DNA of 64,000 nucleotides from Agrostemma githago (GCA_958450325.1 OY288241.1:50850078-50914077), one strand, 5' to 3'; positions 13,049 to 24,914 are shown, counted from the stretch's first letter. Notes: generated by a model from the letters alone, not told the origin. Translations and numbers: made by a program.

Positions 13049-13133
13049 ACCTAAAGTAACTAAAAGTCTATTAACGAATAACCTAATTTTAGTTGTTAAT
13101 CCAATAAACTCTCTACATAAATAAAAGCGAACA

Positions 13134-13166
13134 ACCCGTGAAGGTTCTTCACGGGTATTACACTAG
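13134..13166 (+). mobile_element. Helitron 3' terminus (well preserved)
   Basis: A 9-bp stem ACCCGTGAA / TTCACGGGT with loop GGTTC is followed by ATTACACTAG, and the next base is T. Hairpin, short spacer, CTAG and insertion before T are the canonical Helitron 3' end. The 5' end of this copy was not identified. The hAT MITE at 12599 lies inside it. Confidence 0.7.
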
Positions 13167-13522
13167 TTTTGTTAGAATGTAGTGTCATAATGAGAAATTA
13201 TTTCGTATATGGTTTTCTCAACCCTGATTATAACTTATGCGACTTCTTTGAGATACTTTATTACTTCTTTCCCTATGGCGCAACCTGCCAATAACAACAA
13301 TGAGAACATTAATAAAATAAGATAAAAATGATGTATGTATTCATCGATTTAATTTGTAAACCAAAAGGATATAAATGCATGTAGATAAATAATATCACAA
13401 CTAACTAAAAAATAGACTTTTCTTATTAATCTTCTCTGCATTAGAAAGAGAATTAATTCGAAGAGTTAACTCTTCCTGCTGTTTAAGTAAAATCTAGTAG
13501 GCATATGGTTACTATATATATA

Positions 13523-13733
13523 CTCCCTCCCAATCTAACTAATGTTCCATCTTCCCGGTTTCCATTTTAAGCTTTAAATATGTGTCTCATATTCAACCAT
13601 CCATTTATCTCTCTTTCTTCTTCATTTTTTTTAGTCACACATTCTCACACCCTTATTTTCCCCCCAAAATCAAAGAGAAACCCTTTTTTTTTCCCCAAAA
13701 CCAAAGAGAAACATAAGTCAAACTCAGAGGGAG
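13523..13733. mobile_element. Stowaway-like MITE
   Basis: CTCCCTCCCAATCTAA (left) and AACTCAGAGGGAG (right) form inverted ends flanked by TA on both sides. Confidence 0.7.
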
Positions 13734-13985
13734 TAACAAGCCTTATTCATTTTTATTTTTTGAAGTAAATAATTAATTTTTAGACTCATGGCTTATAAAA
13801 GCATCTCATTTTGGACTTATTTTTTAGTCGACCAATAATTATCGGACGCTAAACCACATTATTTTTGTAGTGATAAACATTTTTTAAACCAATTATGCGA
13901 TACTTTTCATGTGTTCAAATTTATTTGATACCTCTGATCTTCCAACCGTTAGGAAGTCTCATTTAATTTACTTTTTACACTAAAA

Positions 13986-14020
13986 CTAGTTTTGTGTCCC
14001 GTGAAATTTACGGGATGACT
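13986..14020 (-). mobile_element. Helitron 3' terminus on the minus strand
   Basis: On the minus strand, TCCCGTAAATTTCACGGGA forms a hairpin followed by CACAAAACTAG and then T. This marks the 3' end of a rolling-circle element extending to higher coordinates. Its 5' border was not found. Confidence 0.6.
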
Positions 14021-14171
14021 AGATCTTTGTTCAATTTTATCTCGTTATTATAATTACATTTATGTTTTTTAATATTGATGATTTTTTGCTAAAAAAATAG
14101 AATTAAGTATTAAATTGATATTACATGTCAAAAGTTGAAATACCTCACATAGTTAAAAAATACAACAAAAT

Positions 14172-14210
<39 letters not shown>

Positions 14211-15010
14211 CATATAAGTCTCATCCCTTTACTTAAGTTCATATAAACCTTTGGATTAAAAAAATTGAATGACTGAGATTAGCTGAGAGATTTTACTTTT
14301 TCAACAATCAGAATTGAATACTCCTCATTTTCCTTACCCTCATTTTCTTCACCCTCTAATTAATATTTCTCTTTCATCTCACCACATGTCCTTCAATTCT
14401 TTTATTCTGACAACTATCTTCTTCATACCACCCTTTCATTTTTTATCTCATTTTACTTCATGTTCCTCCATTAACATTCATCTTTATCAAATAAATATTG
14501 GATATTTTTCTCGTCAATTCTCTTCGTCGACGTTGATCAAGCCATTTTCTCGTCAGTTATGCACATCAATGGCTGCTATCGAGGTTTGTTTACTTTTTTA
14601 TTGTTATTCATTTATCCTAAAACTTGAAGGAAATAACTTTAATTCATTGTTTTATGCTTAACATTTTTTAAAATCCTTTTATTGATTTTTTTGCCATTGA
14701 CATTGTTTTTTTCTTTATTTCCATCTTTTTCATTTGTTTTCACTATTATATGATAATTGATATTTTTTTTCATTATGTTTTTGTTTTTTATTGTCTGTTT
14801 ACTCGTTTTTCTTTTTTTTGTCACTGAAATTGTTTCCGTCTTCATTTTCTAATTAAATGTTTTTCAATTAATATAGTATATGTTTTTCAATTAATAATTG
14901 CAGATTTTTGATGAAGATGAAGAATTATAAATGGAGATGAAGACGAAGAGGAAGGATTAAAAATGGAGATGAAGGCCAGACGAGTTTTGTAAATGAGTTG
15001 CTTTTTATAG
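14021..15010. other. Gene-free AT-rich sequence with a (TA)n run
   Basis: It contains a TA microsatellite at about 14177-14207 and pyrimidine-rich sequence. An open stretch near 14314-14661 has no recognisable domain. Two adjacent copies of the phrase AAATGGAGATGAAG occur near 14930-14970. No gene is supported. Confidence 0.4.
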
Positions 15011-15011
15011 A

Positions 15012-15370
15012 TATTTGTAACTTCAGTTCACATATTTTGTAACTTCAGTTCACATATTTTATAACTTCAGATCGTATGTTGTAACTTCAGTCCATATATT
15101 TGTAACTTTAGTTCACATATTTTGTAACTTCAATTCACATATTTTGTAACTTCAGATCGTATATTGTAACTTCAATTCTAATCAGTTCATATATTTTTGT
15201 AATTTCACTTCACATATTTTGTAACTTCAGATCGTATGTTGTAACTCAAATCCATTTTTGTAACTTCAATTCTAATCATTTCATATATTTTTGTAACTTT
15301 AGTTTATATATCACGTAATTTCAGTTCATATATTTTGTAACTTCAGATCATATATATTGTAATTCCAATC
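15012..15370. repeat. Minisatellite of about 20-22 bp period
   Basis: Roughly fifteen variants of TTCACATATTTTGTAACTTCAG follow each other, with occasional insertions. There is no coding potential. Confidence 0.85.
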
Positions 15371-15696
15371 ATGTTTGTATATCATGCAAAAAAAAACTAC
15401 TACTAATCAACAAAATGGACGGTGGTGAAGATAAAACGAAAATAAAACAAGAAGAGAGGAAATTAGAGTAATTAAAGAAATTTGATTTTTTTTTAAAAAT
15501 TAAGTTTGTATGGAAGTTGATTAATGTGGTGGAAGGAGAGAGAAAAGATTTGGGAGGGTAGTAATTGCTACATAGGGTGTGTGAATTAGGGTGGAAATTT
15601 GTGTATTTACATCAAATCTCAACCATACATCATCTCTCATCCAATGGCTTAAAAGAGGACTTATGCACTTATAGGGAAGGGTGTCCTTATGTGAAC

Positions 15697-15758
15697 CCTC
15701 TCTCTCTCTCTCTCCCTCCCTCTCTCTCTCTCCCCCTCCCTCTCTCTCTCTCTCTCTC
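15697..15758. repeat. (CT)n microsatellite
   Basis: This is a CT-rich run with a few CCC interruptions, directly followed by an AT-rich run. Confidence 0.95.
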
Positions 15759-15769
15759 TATATAGATAT

Positions 15770-16170
15770 ATATATATAGTCAAGATCCGGTGAGAACCTA
15801 TAGTATAATGAGAACTGTGAGAACTTCTCCTAACCATTAGATCTTAAAAGATCTAACGACATACATTAATTGAAATTCATCCTCACTCTTACAAAAATCT
15901 TTTGACTCATATTCTTTACCAAAAGTAGATTTTGACACACAACTAAATCAATTCTTCAATTTAACCAATAAAATTCAATTACTGGATGATTTGGTGTGTA
16001 TGATAAGGAGGAGGAAGACTTAAGTAAGTGATTGTGCATAACTGTCGTCCTCTCTTCCAACTTTCAATCAATGAATCATACTTGCGTTGACTAATATGAT
16101 GATTATTACGAGTATAATACAGTAAGTAAACTCTGCATCATTTTATGCAGCATTTACTGCATCATCAGGT

Positions 16171-16216
<46 letters not shown>

Positions 16217-17490
16217 TCTTTTTACCCATCGCTAATAATACCTGTGACTGATTGGAGATGTAATGTTTGCAGGACCAGAAAATTTATCCCCCCATTCGGA
16301 TCCTCGTTAAACTCTTACACTTTCCCAAACTCTCAGGAATCTGACCGAATAAGAAATTATTGGATGGGTGGAATTTCTGGGTTTACTGGGCAAGTCTTCA
16401 ATTTTTGGCTTTACTGGATTGTTATTGTTGATGATGATGATGATGATCTGATGTGATTAATGATGAGGATAATGATGATGACTGATTTGTTTGGTTTTAC
16501 CGTAGTTAGGTGGTAAAACGAGGAGTAGATTAATAAAAGGTTTTCTCGTTATTACAGAATGTATTCACTTAAAATTAAAAAAGGGTACACCAAAATGGGT
16601 ACGCTAAAATTGAGAAGGGGTACACCAAAATTAAAAAATGTACGCTAAAATTCAAAGGTGAGGGTACGCTAAAATTGAAATTGAAAAAAAATATGCTAAA
16701 AGTGAAAAATGGTACGCTAAAATTTGAAAAAGGTACGCTAAAATTGAAATTGAAAAAGAGTACGCTGAAATTTAAAAAGGGCACGCTAAAATTGAAAAAG
16801 AGTACGATAAATTTAAGAAAGGGTACGCTAAAATTGAAAAGGGATACACCATAATTAAAAGAGGGTACGACAATGGTATGCTAAAATTGAAAAATGGTAC
16901 GCTAAAATTGAAAAAGAAAATTAAATCGAGTAGAGCTTGAAGAAGAAGTGTTGTATTCCATATAAAATCCGTACAAAAGAAAATTAAAGAATAATATTTT
17001 AGATGAACTTCTAAGTCAATGAGGAAATTTGGAAAAAAAAAACGATAGGTGGGATTATTGCAATTATATTTGCCGACGATAATAATATTACTATTGTAAT
17101 GAAATAATGAATTTAATTGAATAAGTTAACTCATAAAACAATTAATTTAAAAAAAATTATAAGTTACTTAGGTTACTGGGGTCCCAATTGTGATGAATTG
17201 ATGGATTGAAGAAAAGTCGATTGAAAAATTGATGGATGGAAAATTGGATTTAATGGTCGATTGAAGAATTATGGATTAAAGGATTACGGGTCGAAGAATT
17301 TTGTAGAAGGAGAAGGAGTTACGACCTTACGGGTTGAAGACCCAAGCAATTGTGATTAATTGATGGGATTGAAGAATTTTGAAGGATCCAACGAATGAGA
17401 TTGAACACTATGATCTAATGGCTCATATATATTATAGTTCTCACGGTTCTCATTGAAGGAGTGGTTTTCACACGAAACTATATATATATA
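15770..17490. mobile_element. Inverted-repeat-bounded non-coding element
   Basis: The left side (15779-15845) reads GTGAGAACC...AATGAGAACTGTGAGAAC...CCATTAGATC. The right side (about 17405-17480), reverse-complemented, shows the same order of phrases (AATGAGAACCGTGAGAAC, CCATTAGATC). The superfamily is not determined. The interior contains a TA run (about 16171-16213), a (GAT)n stretch (about 16430-16447) and a 20-bp minisatellite. An open frame at 16145-16456 starts in the TA run and has no recognised domain. Confidence 0.5.
16565..16920. repeat. 20-bp minisatellite, GGGTACGCTAAAATTGAAAA type
   Basis: About 15-18 degenerate copies of a unit GGGTACGCTAAAATTGAAAA are arranged head to tail. 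Minus-strand frames through it give a repetitive Phe/Ser/Val protein that is an artefact. Confidence 0.9.
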
Positions 17491-18193
17491 ATTTGGATCT
17501 TTTACAATCCTCAAATTCGGCACAATATACATATCTTTCTTAGCCATTAGATTTGACTAAATCAAAACGGTGAAAATCCTACTTTTCCCCCTCTTTTCTT
17601 TGTCTATGTTCATTTCATCAATTAAAGGGATGAGATGCCCTAATTTTCCCACTTTTTCTTCTTTACGTTTATTTTATCAATTTCATTTCCTGGTAAAGAT
17701 TCAATTTTTCATAAAATCTCAATTTCGTTCTTCAATAACCATCCAAATCAGTTTCCACACAAGATTAAACTTACAGGTTAAGCTAATTTCACTCTTTAAC
17801 TCTCTAATTTTGTTCGTTTTTTTTTTCTCTTTTTATCTTGAGTTTCTATCTTATCCATTTCAAAATTATAAATTTGTTAGATTTTTGCATATATCTCATT
17901 AATTTTATTGTTGTTATTGCTAGTGATCTAATTTTCATTTGATTTTTTTTAGTAATTTTGGGTTTATGTGTTATTCTACATGGTTTGAAACATTATTGAA
18001 GTGATTTCTTGATTTTTGATTACAAGATTAATTGAAATCATGAATATTGCAATACTTGAATATGAACAATGAAATACTTGAATATGAACATTGAAATAAC
18101 TACATATTATTTCATAACATGAATTTTTGTTTTTGGTATTCCGTACATTATTATTACTATGAATGACTTAATTATTTTATTATGTTATTCCAA
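17491..18193. other. No gene recognised
   Basis: The sequence is AT-rich. An open stretch at 17570-17902 is hydrophobic and low-complexity, with no recognisable motif and no gene context. Confidence 0.4.
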
Positions 18194-19020
18194 TCAATAT
18201 ATATATATTTTTTAGGCTTTTTTCGAGCGATCTCATTGGTCCGTTCCATCAAGCGATCTGATTGGTCCGCTTATTAATATGATATAATAATAATAATATA
18301 ATATAATGATAGTAAAATATAGGAAAGTATATGCTCATTGGTTATTTTTTATTTAAATTTATTAATATGGAAAACATAATCATAAAAAAGTAATATAATA
18401 ATAGTAAAATATAGGAAAGTATATGCTCATTGGTTATTTGTTATTTAAATTTATTAATATGGAAAACATAATCATAAAAAAGTATAATAATATTATTAGG
18501 AAAGTATATAGAACTAATATTTTAGTAATATAATAAATATCATACTATTAAATATTTAATAGTATATTATTTAGTATTATAATATAGGAAAATATTATAG
18601 TATAAATATTAGGAAATACGTAGTAACATTATAAATATATATCATAGTATATTATTTAATATTATTTAGGAAATATTATAAATATCATACGTAGTAACAT
18701 TATTATTTTATTAATAATGAAATATACTATTAGGAAATACGTAGTTTATAATGATTGATTGATTGATATAAATATATAAATCTATAGAAATATACTATAC
18801 TACATAATAATATATAATCATAATCAATAATAGTATATGGAAGGGTTGCCTTAATTATTTTCTCAAACATATGGAAAATAATAATATATAAATACTGGTT
18901 GAATTTGTCACAAAAAATCATTCATCCAAGTACGTAATTCTCAATAACCACAATATCAATGTCAAACACAGCACCTAGGTACGACGTATCTACAAGATTT
19001 GTCTATTTTCCACTACTACG

Positions 19021-19143
19021 TTGTTGTTATTATTATTATTATTATTATTATTAATATTATTATTATATTATTATTATTATTATTATTACTACTATTATTA
19101 TTATTACTATTATTATTATTCGGATGTGTTACGTAGTATTATA

Positions 19144-19186
<43 letters not shown>
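19021..19186. repeat. (TTA)n microsatellite inside H1
   Basis: TTA/ATT runs in two blocks are separated by a short phrase with GATGTGTTACGTAGTATT, which itself occurs twice (about 19123 and 19187). It lies just upstream of the RPA1-like start codon. Confidence 0.95.
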
Positions 19187-19224
19187 GAATGTGTTACGTA
19201 GTATTTTAAAACTGTAATAACGAT

Positions 19225-20814
19225 ATGATGTCATTATATTTTAGGCCGTATTCATTTATTAATGAATTAAACTCGAAAAAGAGCGATTGGAAAATCAGAG
19301 TCCGTGTTTCCAGATTGTGGGACGTGGAAAGCATTAAGAAAAAAGGGTTCGTGATTTGTACCGATATGGTTCTTATTGACGAAGAGGTAAATAATCCATG
19401 TTATTGTTATCTAAATAATATATGCATTCTGAAAATTATGATTAATTGAATTTAATTCGTTCGCATCCTACATAATAATTTTCAATCTTTTTGCATTGCA
19501 GGGTGAATATGTCCATGCAACACTACGCAGTGGTCAAAATTCACGATTGCGTCAAAAGCTTGTGGAAGGAAAAATATATATCATTAAAAATTTTGAAGTT
19601 CTTCCTAACAAGGAACAGTATCGTGTCGTAAGCGACAGCAAAATAATGCTAAACTTTCAATTTGATACTTTTGTTAAGTCTGTTAGTGAAGACACGGAGG
19701 TCATTATTCCTAAGCATAAATTTGACTTTGTGCAATTTCATCATCTTGACGACCGTCGTGACAACTTCTCGGTTTTAAGTGGTATGTTACTTACTTTATT
19801 TGTTATAAGTATTTCTATTTCTATTTCACATCATTATTATATATGTTTTGGTTAACAGTCTAAATTACGATTTAAATATACATAAATATTTACAGATATA
19901 TTTGGAAAGGTTGTCGATGATTCAGGAGAAGATGCCAACAAAAAAATTGAAATAGAAGACCAACGGTATCTTTTTTCAAAAGAAAGTAGAAAATCTCTCC
20001 TTATATAATTATGAAAAATTATTTAATACGGAGTATTATCTAATAACATTACAAATTTTTGCTACAGAGGACAACGTGTAAAAGTTAAATTATGGGGTCA
20101 ATGTTCCACCGACTATATTTCACAAAAACGACAGCTTGATCTTGAAGATAATGTTAAGATAGTGACAATAACATCTCTTTTGGCAAGAGATTATAACGGT
20201 AACTCAAAATTCAACAATATTGCTTATTATTATTATATTAGGCTCAGTGATGAACTGATGGTACAACTAACCACTAATGTTTTATCACCTAGGCTACCTT
20301 AGTTTATCAACATCAAGTTCAAGTAGGCTATATATTAACCTCGATATCAATGAGGTTAATGAATTCAAGACCTTTTTAAGGTATGCATTATAAATTTTAA
20401 ACAACTATGTTTATCCTAAAGTAATACTTAATATAATCACCTCAATTGTATTGTTTTTGTTTTCCTTTACCTTGGTTTATAGGGATGGATATGAGAATAT
20501 TACCGCAACCGGGAATATTACTTGGGATCGAAAGAATATTCAGGCTATCAAGGATCATTGCAAAACGGAATATCAACAAGTTAGTATTAAGCTTTTGCTT
20601 CAATTCATATTCTTATTACTATATCTTAATTACAAGTTAGTACAGTATAATTAAAATTATAAGTTAGAATAAATCTTTGTTTGAATTCATATTCTTTCTT
20701 ATTTTTATTACTACCTCTTAATTGCTTACATATTATTTTACATGTTTTAAATTATAGGACTCCATAGTTGATTGCGTTGCTAAAGTTACCAAAATCAATA
20801 CTAAGCAACCGTGA
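19225..20814 (+). CDS. Helitron-borne RPA1-like single-stranded-DNA-binding protein, seven exons, shortened C-terminus
   Basis: Seven exons join in frame with GT-AG introns: 19225-19386, 19502-19781, 19896-19965, 20068-20198, 20293-20380, 20483-20579 and 20758-20814 (885 nt, 294 residues plus stop). The protein resembles the large subunit of replication protein A: a first OB-fold with VRVSRLWD and YIIKNFEV, then a second with DIFGKVVDDSGE, VKLWGQCS and GYLSLST. RPA-like genes are known cargo of plant Helitrons and are thought to aid single-stranded DNA steps of rolling-circle transposition. No zinc-ribbon DBD-C follows. The TGA at 20812 is followed by 12 more open codons and then by the module array, so the 3' end looks cut off. 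Two ATGs lie at 19225 and 19228. Expression is unknown. Confidence 0.82.
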
Positions 20815-20859
20815 CATATACTCCAATATGATGGATCAAATTCGATTATATAAATAAAA

Positions 20860-21440
20860 ACTAATCGTCTATCCTTTAACTTAGATATAAAAACAAACTC
20901 TTTTAAGTCTTAAAAATAGCTCTTAAAATTATGATGAGGTGATGGAATTTTATATCATAAATGAGTAATCTTTCGGTTTTAAATATCAACCAACAATCTT
21001 TTGAGTTTTAAAAAGCTTTTAAAAAGACTACAAACCTTAAAAAGACTACAAACCTAAAATTATCTCACATCGAAAAAATTTAAATAAGGTGATGATTTTA
21101 TATTATAAATAAGAGTAATCGTGCGTTTTTCTGGGTCTTAAAAGCGGATCTTAAAACTATAAACCTTGAGTAAATTATCCTATATCGAAAAATTATGATG
21201 GGGCGATAGAATCTCATATTATAAATAAGATTAATCTTTCGTTTTTAGATATCAATCAAAAAATTCATTCGTTATTAGATATCAATCAAAAAAACTTTTG
21301 AGTCTTAAAAAATCTCTTAATAAGATAACGAACGTAAAATTATTTTCACATCGAAAAATTATAATAAGTTGATGAAATTTTATATTATAAATAAGAGTTG
21401 TCATGTATTATTTTAAGTTTTAAAATAAGCTATTAAGATT
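20860..21440 (+). repeat. Promoter-plus-hairpin module array of H1 (about 4 units)
   Basis: Four degenerate units begin around 20925, 21055, 21172 and 21336. Each has a (C/T)CACATCGAAAAA-like start (weak in the first two or mutated), a TATATTATAAATAAG-type TATA region about 27-32 nt later, and a 3' part with GAGTCTTAAAA. The units match those in H2 and H3. Confidence 0.8.
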
Positions 21441-21594
21441 ATAAATTTAGCTAAAATTAAGTTTGATTACTAATATCACGTGATTATCTTATTTATTATA
21501 ATGATATAGATTGATTAAGTTTCTTATTTAACGAATATACCTCATCAATGTAATTAAGCCCATTAACCCGTGCAACGCACGGGCTTTAATCTAG

Positions 21595-22423
21595 TTATTC
21601 TATAATTGTTGCGGTTATTTTATATTATTTTTGCAGTTATTTCATTATATTAGTTATTGTGTTTTATAACCAGTTATTTTATAGTGTTTTTACAGTTATT
21701 CTATCGCATATATGTGATTATTATATTTCTTTTTTTTGGGTACTCTAACTAACCTCTTTCTTTTTTGTTTGTTTTGTCTTTCAGTGAGCTTTTTTTACTG
21801 GGTGAGCTTTCCTTGATATGCAAGATGTTTCATCCCAATACAATAACACGAACTATTCATTACAATAATTGAATTTCACATTAGACAAACTACGTAAAAT
21901 CAGATAACATTATTCTAAAATTGATTATATTGAGTTTCAGCCCAATATAATAACACGAGTTATTCATTACAATAACTGAGTTTCTACATTGGAATAACTA
22001 CTTAAAATCATATAACATTATAATAATGTTAAATCATATTTGAATTTCATCCCAATACAATAACACATGTTAGTTTTTATAATAACTGAGTTTATACATT
22101 ACAATAACTTCGTAACATCATATAACATTATTCTGAAATTGATAATATATTATTACATTTCAAATATTGCCACTTAGATTGTAGTTAAAAAGTTAAAAGC
22201 AGATTTTTTTTATTTGATTCTGTTTTTTGAGAGATAAATGTAACTCAAAAGAATCATGATGTGATGTGTAAGTGTTGTAGAATATGGGGAGATTTTTTTG
22301 GGATATCTTAGCCCTTTTTCCATGAAATCCAATGACTTATATTAAAATGTAACATGTATCAAAATGCTTAAATGTACCAGATCCTCCTCCCCCACACCCC
22401 ACACCCCTCTCTCGCTCTCTCTC
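21595..22423. repeat. Inter-Helitron spacer with a triplicated unit of about 100-115 bp
   Basis: From about 21833 to 22150, three copies of a unit starting CATCCCAATACAATAACACG and ending near CATATAACATTATTCT follow one another. The rest is AT-rich with no gene. It ends in a CT/TA microsatellite at about 22405-22441, within which H2 begins. Confidence 0.75.
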
Positions 22424-24566
22424 TCTATATATATATATATATTTATTTATTTATTTGAAGTTTTTTTCGAACGATCTCATTTTTCCGTTTCATAAAAACT
22501 AAAATTAGAAAAGTATCATAAATTAAATCAACTAGAGAATCTTTTAATTATTTAATACTGTATATATTTAATCTATTATATTAATGTGATGTTTTACCAT
22601 TTTTAGGTAAAACCTTTAAAGTTCATTTTTTTTTAAAATATAAATATAAAATAAGTAGATTCGTGGTAGAAAATGCTTTCATTAGAGTATAGATTTCATA
22701 TTATTTGTTTGAAAAAAATAATATGACATTTGGTGAATTATCCTGCATCAAAAAATTATGATAAGATGATGGAATTTTATGTTATAAATAAGAGTAATCA
22801 TTTGGTTTTAAATATCGACCAAGAAAAACTTTTGAATTATCTCAATTCGAAAAATTATGATGGGTTGATGGAATTCTATATTATAAATAAGAGTAATCAT
22901 TCGGTTTTAAATATCAACCAAACAACTTTTCAGACTTAAAAAAGCTTTTAATACTCTATAAGACTACAAATTAAAAATCATATCATATAGGAAAATTATA
23001 GTAAGGTGATGAAATTCTATATTATAATAAGAGTAATCATGTAATTTTTTAGTCTTAAAGAGAGGTCTTAAGACTATAAAGTTAAATAATTTTATCACAT
23101 CGAAAAATTATGACGAGGTGATAGAAGACTAAAACTTAAATAAATATCCCACATAGAAAAAATTATGATAAGTTGATGAATTATATATTATAAATAAAGA
23201 CTAATCATTCGTTCTTAAATATCAATCGAATAAAATTTTTAAGTCTTAAAAAATCTGTTAATAAGACTACAAACATAATTAAAATTATCTCACATCGAAA
23301 AATTATAATAAGGTGAAGAAACTTTATATTATAAATAAGAGTAATCATGTACTCTTATATATTAACCAAAAGCTCTTTAGTCTTAAAGAGCTCTTAAGAT
23401 TATAAATCTTAAGTAATTATTCCACATCGAAAAATTGTGATGAGGTTATGAAATTTTACATTATAAATAAGAGTAATCGTTGTTTTTAAATATCGACCAA
23501 AAGACTTTTCATTGTTAAAAATTCTCTTAATAAGACTACAAAGATAAGATTATCCCATATCAAAAAAATTAAAATAAGATGATGATTCTATATTATAAAT
23601 AAAAGTAATCATGTGTTCTTTTGAATCTTTAAAAGAGCTCTTAAGACAGTCAATTATCCTACATCAAAAAATTATAAAAACGAAATTATATATTATAAAT
23701 AAGAGTAATCATTCCTCATTAGATATCCACCAAAACTCTTTTGAGTCTTAAAAAAGTTCTTAAGACTAAGACTATAAACTTGAGTAAAATTTTCCCACAT
23801 CGAAAAATTATGATGAGGTTATGAAATTCTACATTATAAATAAGAGTAATAATTGTTTTTAAATATCGATCAAAAAATTTCTCAGTCTTAAAAATTCTCT
23901 TAATAAGACTACAACATAAAATTATCCCACATCAGAAGATGATGATTCTATATTATAAATAAGAGTAATCATGTGTTCTTTTGAGTCTCTAAAAGAGCTC
24001 TTAAGACAGTAAATTATCTTACATTGAAAAATTACAAAAAAAAAAATTGATATTATAAATAAGAGTAATAATTTATGATTAGATATCAACCAAAACTCTT
24101 TTGAGTCTTAAAAAAAGTTCTTAAGACGATAAACTTGGATAAAATTATCTCAACTCGAAAAATTATGATGACTTTATTAAGTTTTATAGTATAAATAAGA
24201 GTAATCATTCGTCCATAAATATCAACCAAACATCTTTTGAGTCTTAGAAAAACTTTTGAGTCTTATAAACATAAAGTAAAATTATCCCACATCGAAAAAT
24301 TATATAATAAGGCGATGAAAATTCATTATATAATTAAAATGTTGTGTTTTTTAGTAGGTGGTTTGTCCCACATTGAAAGAATAATGTCACCGTGTGAAAT
24401 TTACTATGAGTTTTAAATACTTTTTTTCCCATAATTATAGGTAAGGTATAAAATATCAATTTACCCTTATTTTTATAATCTTCCTATGAGATCTTTTATT
24501 ACTATATAACTTTTTTCCAATGTAATTAAGCCAACTAACTCGTGCATCGTACGGGCTTTAATCTAG
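22424..24566 (+). mobile_element. Helitron H2 (2.1 kb), almost entirely module array
   Basis: The 5' boundary is within a CT/TA run (TCTATATATA), followed by the family phrase TTTTTTTCGAACGATCTCAT. The 3' end has a hairpin CTCGTGC-ATC-GTACGGG and CTAG at 24563-24566. No open frame is recognised. Almost all of 22725-24400 is tandem modules. The exact 5' nucleotide is uncertain because of the microsatellite. Confidence 0.78.
22725..24400 (+). repeat. Promoter-plus-hairpin module array of H2 (about 14 units)
   Basis: About fourteen units of 95-150 bp. Exact TCCCACATCG cores occur at 23793-23802 and 24285-24294, with one-base variants near 23145, 23287, 23419 and 23922. Each is followed after roughly 27-32 nt by TATATTATAAATAAGAG and then by a leader and an AGTCTTAA...TTAAGACT inverted repeat (clear at about 23054-23078, 23745-23768 and 24105-24128). 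An apparent 69-residue frame at 22730 reads through two units and is an artefact. Confidence 0.88.
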
Positions 24567-24796
24567 CTACTATCAATCGTGATAGAAATTGGCAATTATT
24601 ACTCCTATAACATAAAAAATTTGCGTTAAGTTTATTTTTACCTCTTATTTTCTCTTGATTCACTAGATTTATAGTTGTGTTGAAATGATGTGACATGTCA
24701 TTCAATTAACTACTCAACTTGCCTTTTTATAAATTTATAGAGATATAGATAGATTAATGAATGTAAGAATGTGTGATCTCAACATCATATAATCAT

Positions 24797-24914
24797 ACCA
24801 GAGATGTCTCATCTTAGTCGTTAAGAAGATTAGGTAACCTGGATAATAGGTCCTAGGTTCAAATCCCTTTTATATTGTAATGTGACTAAATATGTTTTTC
24901 GTTAAATAAAAAAA
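24797..24914 (+). mobile_element. tRNA-derived SINE
   Basis: An A-box-like CTTAGTCGTTAAGA (about 24812) is followed by a B-box-like AGGTTCAAATCC (about 24855), ending in an A-rich tail. The 5' flank ATCATATAATCAT (24784-24796) and 3' flank ATCATATATCAT form an imperfect target duplication. Confidence 0.7.

Larger units (their letters stand above)
18194..21594 (+). mobile_element. Helitron H1 (3.4 kb), carrying an RPA1-like gene and a module array
   Basis: The 5' end starts TCAATATATA after an A and reaches the family-specific CTTTTTTCGAGCGATCTCATT (split here at 18218). The 3' end has the hairpin CCCGTGC-AAC-GCACGGG (21567-21583), a spacer and CTAG at 21591-21594, followed by T. Insertion between A and T without target duplication is typical of Helitrons. 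Inside are a locally duplicated AT-rich stretch (18300-18480), a (TTA)n run, an RPA1-like gene and a short array of the promoter-like module. There is no Rep/helicase gene, so it is non-autonomous. Confidence 0.85.

Noticed and set aside
14314..14661. 115-residue hydrophobic open frame
   Set aside because: Low-complexity, pyrimidine-rich, no domain, no splice or promoter support.
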